Origin: Heliocidaris tuberculata
Lineage: Eukaryota > Echinodermata > Echinoidea > Camarodonta > Echinometridae
Direction of reading: 5' to 3'
DNA: 64,000 bases
Assembly (NCBI GenBank): GCA_025618425.1
Contig: CM046837.1
Location: forward strand, 21,306,303-21,370,302
In this document: piece by piece, positions 58,457-64,000 of the stretch
Numbering within the stretch: the stretch's first letter is position 1
Layout of the letters: the number at the start of each line of letters is the position of its first letter
Position numbers and translations under genes: made by a program
Notes under the pieces: generated by a model
Seen by the model: the letters and a program-made list of their open reading frames with translations, nothing else
Database searches by the model: none
What the model was told of the DNA's origin: nothing

Positions 58457-58713
58457 GTAAAAATCCCTCGAAATTAATTTTTTGTCATCAGTGTAAGTTA
58501 CTGCAATGTAGGTGTTTCGTCGACAAGAACGTCACTAGAGGGGAATGCATTTGAATATTCCGTTAAGAAAGTTCTTGCCCTGCTTTGCTTTGAATTTTCC
58601 TATATACATATATACATATATTTAACCTTTGCAAACATTTCAAAAGTGAGGACAGCTCTGGGGAAGTGTTATTAAATCAACGCAACAATTGTTCTCTCAT
58701 TTTCATTTCTCAA

Positions 58714-58764
<51 letters not shown>

Positions 58765-58981
58765 TATATCTATGAGGAGGTGTCGTGGTATAGTGGTTCA
58801 TTCACTTGACTCTCAATCCAAGGCTGAGGGTTCGATTCTCAGCCCAGCACTACAGTCATTTGACAAGACATTAACCCACTTTGCCACTCTCCACCCGGGC
58901 GTTAAATGGGAACCTTGCAAGATTCATTCCTTGGCATGACTGCTCTCTCATCAGGCAATCTGATATTCTTATTTCTTATAG
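58457..58981 (+). other. Intron between CCP copies 4 and 5
   Basis: Contains the array-type post-exon segment, a TA/CA tract (58715-58766) and a tRNA-derived SINE (58774-58916) close to the next acceptor. Confidence 0.8.
58774..58916 (+). mobile_element. tRNA-derived SINE, copy 1
   Basis: Pol III A-box-like TGGTATAGTGG at 58786-58796 and B-box GGTTCGATTC at 58829-58838. These are followed by a SINE body (TCATTTGACAAGACATTAAC, CCACTTTGCCACTCTCCACC, CGGGCGTTAAATGGGAACC). The tRNA-like part has a T-arm GCTGAG...CTCAGC, but the acceptor stem does not close, so it is not a tRNA gene. It is repeated at 60916-61057 and 62187-62332 as part of the array's duplications. Confidence 0.8.
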
Positions 58982-59167
58982 TGGTGACCTGCGCGGTTCC
59001 AGCTCTTACGTCAGGGCTCCGGGTAAATGGATGCACAGACAGTGGATCAGAAAATTACGATACCATCTGTCAGTATAGCTGTGTGACTGGCTATACCATT
59101 AATGGAGCTGCTTCTGTGATATGTGGTTCGGATGGGATGTTATTACCAGCTGTCCCAACATGTGACG
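58982..59167 (+). CDS. CCP/sushi exon 5 of the array
   Basis: Acceptor TTTCTTATAG, donor GTAAAA, 186 bp, phase 1-1. It reads like exon 4 (VTCAVPALTSGLRVNGCTDS, GSENYDTICQYSCVTGYTIN) but with SVICGSDGMLLPAVPTC. Upstream, directly before the acceptor, lies a sequence (GCATGACTGCTCTCTCATCA) shared only with exon 8, so exons 5 and 8 form one lineage of the array. Confidence 0.9.
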
Positions 59168-59875
59168 GTAAAAATCCCTCGAAATTAATTTTTTGTCATC
59201 AGTGTAAGTTACTGCAATGTAGGCGTTTCGACGACAAGAACGTCACTAGAGGGGATTGCATTTGAATATTCCGTTAAGAATTGTTCAGGATAAATATGAC
59301 ATTTTTTTTCTTATTTTCATAAACATTCATGACAAAATAAGTCTTATTTTACGGGAATAAGTTGAAAGTATTTGTTTTGGGCGATATGGAATGACAAATT
59401 TTCGGAGTATAAGTTGTCCAAGGTTACTAAAGCATGTACGCAGAACAGAGAGTTATGCTATTACGGGTTACTACATTATTCAAACTTTGTGTGTCAAGTG
59501 AATTTCAGCAAAGAGGTCATGTTTATATAATATTTTCTTTCCTTTTTTTTTTTTCTCCCCAAAAGTCAGATGGATGACTGAGCAATGGCCACTTTTTTTT
59601 AAAGCGTGTCAAAATCGATTTTGCCCAAGTTTGGAATGGAAGTTGTTCAGGAGTCATAATACGTCTGTGGTCACAATCCTTACTCGATTCAACAAAACCT
59701 TAGGTTGACCATCCCTGCATTCTAAACGGAGGCAGATGCAAATTTGACATGAAGGGGGAAAATGCCATTGTTCAGCTGTCTATGGCCAGGTTTTATTAAG
59801 ACAATGTGTCAAATCAAAGTATACATAATAGGGTACAGCATGGGTATCTTCCACTGAATCAATATAGATTCATAT

Positions 59876-59884
59876 ATATGTATA

Positions 59885-59940
<56 letters not shown>
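59876..59940. repeat. (TA)n microsatellite in duplicated block, copy 2
   Basis: About 30 TA units with two TG interruptions. The counterpart at 57841-57889 is shorter. Confidence 0.95.
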
Positions 59941-59944
<4 letters not shown>

Positions 59945-59974
59945 AAAGTCATCATTAAATAAAACAACCGTTTA

Positions 59975-60045
59975 GAGATGAAAAATATAGAATTCTCGCC
60001 CATAGGGCTTCATCAGGAAATGAACTTTATTCAAACACGCATCCA
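59975..60045 (-). repeat. Hammerhead-like repeat, second block copy
   Basis: Minus strand CCTGATGAAGCCCTATGGGC followed by GAGAATTC, the same as at 57930-58000 including the GAGA change in place of GAAA. The mutation thus predates the block duplication. Confidence 0.4.
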
Positions 60046-60414
60046 GCAGCAGACAACGCGGTACGCTAAGCGCAATGCGCGAAAGGATAAGCGCAACAAA
60101 GTGCAACAAAGCAAAAGTGCAAAGGAGGGAGAAGAGAGAGAGAGCGCGCGCGCGCTATAGAGAAAGAGAGAGAGCTAAAGAGAAGAGAGAGAGAGAGAGA
60201 GAGAAAGAAAAGGAGCTAGACAGAAAAAGAGAGAGAGAGAGAGAGAAAGAAATGGGAGAATAAGAAACAGAAAAGGAAAATATAAAAGAGAGAAGAGTCA
60301 AAGAAAAAAGGTGAATAAAAGACAGAATAAAAGAAAGGAAACCTGCATTGCGGAAGGATACTTTAGGTTCGACTGTACTCTCATCATGCAATGTTAAATT
60401 CTTCCTTTTTATAG

Positions 60415-60600
60415 TTGTGACCTGCGCGGTTCCAGCTCTTACGTCAGGGCTCCGGGTAAATGGATGCACAGACAGTGGATCAGATAATTACGATACCATT
60501 TGTCAGTATAGCTGTGTGACTGGCTATACCATTAATGGAGCTGCTTCAGTGACATGTGGCTCGGATGGGAGGTTATTACCAGCTGTCCCAACATGTGACG
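60415..60600 (+). CDS. CCP/sushi exon 6 of the array
   Basis: Acceptor CTTTTTATAG, donor GTAAAA, 186 bp, phase 1-1. It is the block-duplicate of exon 4: VTCAVPALTSGLRVNGCTDS, then GSDNYDTICQYSCVTGYTIN, GAASVTCGSDGRLLPAVPTC. Differences from exon 4 include Glu to Asp in GSDN and Met to Arg in DGRL. All six cysteines are intact. Confidence 0.9.
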
Positions 60601-60862
60601 GTAAAAATCCCTCGAAATTAATTTTTTGTCATCAGTGTAAGTTACTGCAATGTAGGTGTTTCTACGACAAGAACGTCACTAGAGGGGAATGCATTTGAAT
60701 ATTTCGTTAAGAAAGTTCTTGCCCTGCTTTGCTTTGAATTTTCCTATATACATATATACATATATTTAACCTTTGCAAACATTTCAAAAGTGAGGACAGC
60801 TCTGGGGAAGTTAGTTTTATTAAATCAACGCAACAATTGTTCTCTCATTTTCATTTCTCATA

Positions 60863-60907
<45 letters not shown>

Positions 60908-61057
60908 TATATCTATGAGGAGGTGTCGTGGTATAGTGGTCATTCACTTGACTCTTATCCAAGGCTGAGGGTTCGATTCTCAGCCCAGCACTACAGTCAT
61001 TTGACAAGACATTAACCCACTTTGCCACTCTCCACCCGGGCGTTAAATGGGAACCTT
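60601..61057 (+). other. Intron after CCP copy 6, with SINE
   Basis: Nearly the same as 58457-58917: post-exon segment, TA/CA tract, SINE. It is joined at about 61057 directly to the remnant of CCP copy 7. Confidence 0.8.
60916..61057 (+). mobile_element. tRNA-derived SINE, copy 2
   Basis: Same element and position as 58774-58916, with small deletions in the tRNA-like part (GTGGTCATTCACTTGACTCTTATCC). It was carried along by the block duplication rather than inserted separately. Confidence 0.8.
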
Positions 61058-61102
61058 GTGGCTCGGATGGGATGTTATTACCAGCTGTCCCAACATGTGA
61101 CG
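61058..61102 (+). pseudogene. CCP/sushi exon 7 of the array, only the 3' quarter left
   Basis: GGCTCGGATGGGATGTTATT ... CCAACATGTGACG with donor GTAAAA remains. The acceptor and about 140 coding bases are gone, and the SINE end AAATGGGAACCTTG is fused straight onto TGGCTCGG. Compared with the first block copy, some 205 bp are missing. The two sides share only a TG or TTG at the joint. With no acceptor it cannot be spliced in. Confidence 0.85.
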
Positions 61103-61757
61103 GTAAAAATCCCTCGAAATTAATTTTTTGTCATCAGTGTAAGTTACTGCAATGTAGGTGTTTCGACGACAAGAACGTCACTAGAGGGGATTGCATTTGA
61201 ATATTCCGTTAAGAATTGTTCAGGATAAATATGACATTTTTTTCTTATTTTCATCAACATTCATGACAAAATAAGTCTTTTTTTTTACGGGAATAAGTTG
61301 AAATTATTTGTTTTGGGCGATATGGAATGACAAATTTTCGGAGTATAAGTTGTCCGAGGTTACTGAAGCATGTACGCAGAACAGAGAGTTATGCTATTAC
61401 GGGTTACTACATTATTCAAACTTTGTGTATCAAGTGTATTTCAGCAAACAGGTCATGTTTATATGATATTTTCTCTTGTTTGAAAACTTGTCATGAATGA
61501 TTTTCAAAGTAGTTTCAAGAATATGTTAATTGATTATGCAAATTTCAGTAATCAGGAATTTGAAAATATCTGATTTTTCTCAGGGTGGGGAAATTTGGAT
61601 GTTTGACATTTTAAAGTTCTTGCCCTGCTTTGCTTTGAATTTTCCTATATACATATATACATATATTAAACCTTTGCAAAAATTTCAAAAGTGAGGACAG
61701 CTCTGGGGAAGTTTTATTAAATCTACGCAACCATTGTTCTCTTATTTTCATTTCTCA

Positions 61758-61810
<53 letters not shown>

Positions 61811-62396
61811 CATTATTGAATATAAATAATTTAATAAATTCATCCTTAATGATGGATATATGCATGCAAAACTGTCTAGTCGAAGTCTTTGACTGTACGC
61901 CAAACGCCTTACTACGGGTTAAGTGGTATTGCTCAGGTCCGACAGGCACTTGCAATTCGCAGTTAATTTATTCCTTTTCTTTGACAGTACTGAACAATAG
62001 CCGCATGCCTAGCTAGATCCATGATTCATGTATTAGAATTAATAATTATTTACATTTGTTCTAATACTATAGCATCGGCAACTCTCTAAATTTAATATGT
62101 GGAAATCAATTGATGAATATATTTGCTAGCTAAATTCATTGCCTTATGACTTCCTATAACTGCAGTTTGCATATATACATATATCTATGATGAAGTGTCG
62201 TGGTATAGTGGTTCATTCACTTGACTCTCAATCCCAGGCTGAGGGTTCGATTCTCAGCCCAGCACTACAGTCATTTGACAAGACATTAACCCACTTTGCC
62301 ACTCTCCACCCGGGCGTTAAATGGGAACCTTGCAAGATTCATTCCTTGGCATGACTGCTCTCTCATCAGGCAATCTGATATTCTTATTTCTTATAG
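61103..62396 (+). other. Spacer between CCP copies 7 and 8
   Basis: Array-type intron sequence, another GTTCTTGCCCTGCTTTGCTT segment (also at 58568 and 60715), and a TA tract at 61759-61806. It also has a decayed relative of the 56688 tRNA-like region (61868-61990) and a SINE copy at 62187-62332. Confidence 0.7.
62187..62332 (+). mobile_element. tRNA-derived SINE, copy 3
   Basis: Same A-box and B-box words and body as at 58774-58916, again just upstream of a CCP acceptor. Here the preceding TA/CA tract is short, which shows that its amplification differs between copies. Confidence 0.8.
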
Positions 62397-62582
62397 TTGT
62401 GACCTGCGCGGTTCCAGCTCTTACGTCAGGGCTCCAGGTAAATGGATGCACAGACAGTGGATCAGAAAATTACGACACCATCTGTCAGTATAGCTGTGTG
62501 ACTGGCTATACCATTAATGGAGCTGCTTCTGTGATATGTGGTTCGGATGGGATGTTCTCCCCACCTATTCCAACATGTGACG
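62397..62582 (+). CDS. CCP/sushi exon 8 of the array
   Basis: Acceptor TTTCTTATAG, donor GTAAAA, 186 bp, phase 1-1. VTCAVPALTSGLQVNGCTDS, GSENYDTICQYSCVTGYTIN, GAASVICGSDGMFSPPIPTC plus D. The first half is like exon 5 (TSG, SVIC), whereas the end MFSP.IPTC is like exon 2. That makes it look like a product of recombination or gene conversion between module types. Confidence 0.9.
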
Positions 62583-63092
62583 GTAAAAATCCCTCAAAAT
62601 CAAATACCTTGTTATAGGTTTTTCGAGGTCGGGGAGTGTCATAAGTGGGGATTGCATGTGAATATTTCGCTAATAAATGTTCGGGTTAAATATGACATTC
62701 CTTTATTTCAATGAACATTTAGGACAAAATAATAGTCTTTTTTCGGAAAAAAGGTTAATTTTTTTTGTTTTGAGCATTACAAAATGACAAATTTTCGGAG
62801 TATAAGTTTCCCAAGGTTACTGAAACATCGAAAATTACGCAAAACAGAAAATTATGTTATTATTGGTTACTATATCGTTCAAACTTTATGTATTAAGTGT
62901 ATTTTAGCAAACAGTCTAGTATGAAAATTTGTCAAGATTTTTTTTAAATGTAGCTACAAGATTATGTTTATTGATTATTCGAATTTCAGTAATTAGAAGT
63001 GTAAAATATTTGATTTTTTTCTCCAGAATTGGGAAATTTGAATGTTTGAACATTTAACATTTATGTTTCATGTCCTGTTTTCTTTACAATTG

Positions 63093-63129
<37 letters not shown>

Positions 63130-63407
63130 GGTTCGGCTGTCTTTGGCCAGGTTTTATTGATCAAAGTGTCAAATCAAAGTACACATGATAGGCTACGATA
63201 TGGGTATCTTCGACTGAATCTATATAGATTGATTGCAGCATAATTTAGGGTTGAATTTGGGTTTCCTTTTTCATGATTCATACTGTATACATATATCAGT
63301 CACTAAATCGCAAGAGATCAACCGGAAAAGCTTTGCAAAAGGATACTCTTTTAAAGGGTTGGACTGTAATATCATTACGCAATTTTATATTTTTCCTTTT
63401 GTTATAG
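62583..63407 (+). other. Intron between CCP copies 8 and 9
   Basis: Post-exon array segment including ACAAATTTTCGGAGTATAAG at about 62787, a TA tract at 63097-63126, then the sequence that precedes copies 1 and 2 (GAGATCAACCGGAAAAGCTT). No other gene seen. Confidence 0.8.
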
Positions 63408-63593
63408 TTGTAACCTGCGCGGTTCCAGCTCTTACGCCGGGGCTCCAGGTAAATGGTTGCACAGACAGTGGATCAGAAAATTACGATACCATTTGTCAGT
63501 ATAGATGTATGACTGGCTATACAATTAATGGAGCTGCTTCAGTGACATGTGGCTCGGATGGGATGTTATTACCAGCTGTGCCAACATGTGACG
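63408..63593 (+). CDS. CCP/sushi exon 9 of the array
   Basis: Acceptor TTGTTATAG, donor GTAAAA, 186 bp, phase 1-1. VTCAVPALTPGLQVNGCTDS, GSENYDTICQYRCMTGYTIN, GAASVTCGSDGMLLPAVPTC plus D. It combines features of exon 1 (TPGLQV, QYRCMTGY) with the MLLPAVPTC end of exons 4-6. All six cysteines are present. The array goes on past the window, since the donor and the usual following intron sequence are in place. Confidence 0.9.
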
Positions 63594-64000
63594 GTAAAAA
63601 TCCCTCAAAATCAAATAACTTCTTGTGATCAATGTAAGATACTGCACGGTAGGTTTGTCGAGGACAGGAGTGTCACTAGAGTGGATTGCATGTGAATATT
63701 CCGTTAATAATTGTTCGGGCTAAATATGACATTCCTTTATTTCCATAAACATTGAAGACAAAAATAGAATAGTCTTTTTCGAAAATGAATTTAAATCATT
63801 TGTTTTCGGTGTTACGGAATGACAAATTTTCGGAGTATAAGTTACCCAAGGTTACTGAAACATCACAAATTACGCAAAACAGAAAAATTGTGCTATTATT
63901 GGTTACCAGATCGTTTAAACTTTATGTATAGAGTGTATTTTAGCAAACAGTCTAGTATGAAAATTTGTCATGATTGCTTTTAAAAAGTAGCTTCAAGATT
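63594..64000 (+). other. Intron following CCP copy 9, to window end
   Basis: The usual post-exon segment (TGTGATCAATGTAAGATACT, GTGAATATTCCGTTAATAAT, ACAAATTTTCGGAGTATAAG). No further exon before the window ends. Confidence 0.8.

Larger units (their letters stand above)
59168..60414 (+). other. Spacer between CCP copies 5 and 6
   Basis: From about 59386 it repeats the block that begins near 57350, with few differences. It includes the GTCAGATGGATGACTGAGCA segment, a TA tract (59876-59940), a hammerhead-like repeat (59975-60045), a GCGCGCGCGC run at 60143-60153 and GA-rich sequence. Confidence 0.8.

Noticed and set aside
58774..58850. A tRNA gene
   Set aside because: A and B boxes are present, but the acceptor stem does not pair and the sequence continues into a SINE body; copies travel with the array.

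Overview
The window is a stretch of an animal (metazoan) nuclear genome. It is AT-rich and sparsely coding, with long introns, dense microsatellites, small inverted-repeat transposons, and exons bounded by GT..AG splice sites. A sea urchin or other echinoderm is the most likely source. The grounds are the foldback and 'GTTTCATAAA'-type MITEs, tRNA-derived SINEs, the six-cysteine CCP (sushi) exon array and the form of the nuclear receptor. The species cannot be fixed from the sequence alone. Most long open frames here are translations of GA, CT, GAA, ATT or TA repeats and are not genes.

Layout. (1) 1-20149: intergenic DNA with no recognisable gene. It holds microsatellites, a 26-bp-unit foldback element (2207-2664), two piggyBac-like MITEs with TTAA ends, a MITE nested in another MITE (9133-9420), a compound ATT/ATC tract, a long GAA tract and a 546-bp palindromic MITE. 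(2) 20150-52819, + strand: a tailless/TLX (NR2E1-type) orphan nuclear receptor gene. A short N-terminal exon (start codon 21092, possible upstream start 21014) is followed by a 19.8-kb intron, then the DNA-binding-domain exon (40898-41134), the hinge exon (49275-49534) and four ligand-binding-domain exons. The last of these runs into a 500-N assembly gap (52820-53319), so the receptor C-terminus is missing. The exon 4 frame needs one more base than is present, and the last ~50 bases before the gap are split over three frames. Both look like sequence errors but should be checked. (3) 53320-54666: no gene seen. (4) 54667-64000, + strand: a tandem array of exons, each encoding one CCP/sushi module. 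Intact copies are all 186 bp with phase 1 at both ends. There are six intact modules, one with a 1-base frameshift, one decayed and one cut down to its 3' quarter. The array continues past the window and neither end of its gene is visible. A block of about 2 kb carrying two modules, a SINE and a hammerhead-like repeat has been duplicated in tandem.

The two genes share a strand but nothing links them functionally. TLX is a nuclear transcription factor of anterior neural and eye development in other animals. The CCP array would be part of a secreted or membrane protein with an extracellular recognition or adhesion role. The most unusual structures are three hairpin-forming elements built from short reiterated units (2.2, 29.6 and 31.0 kb), a ~195-bp tandem repeat in TLX intron 1 that repeats a TTGACCT nuclear-receptor-like half-site, and the recently duplicated and partly decaying CCP array.
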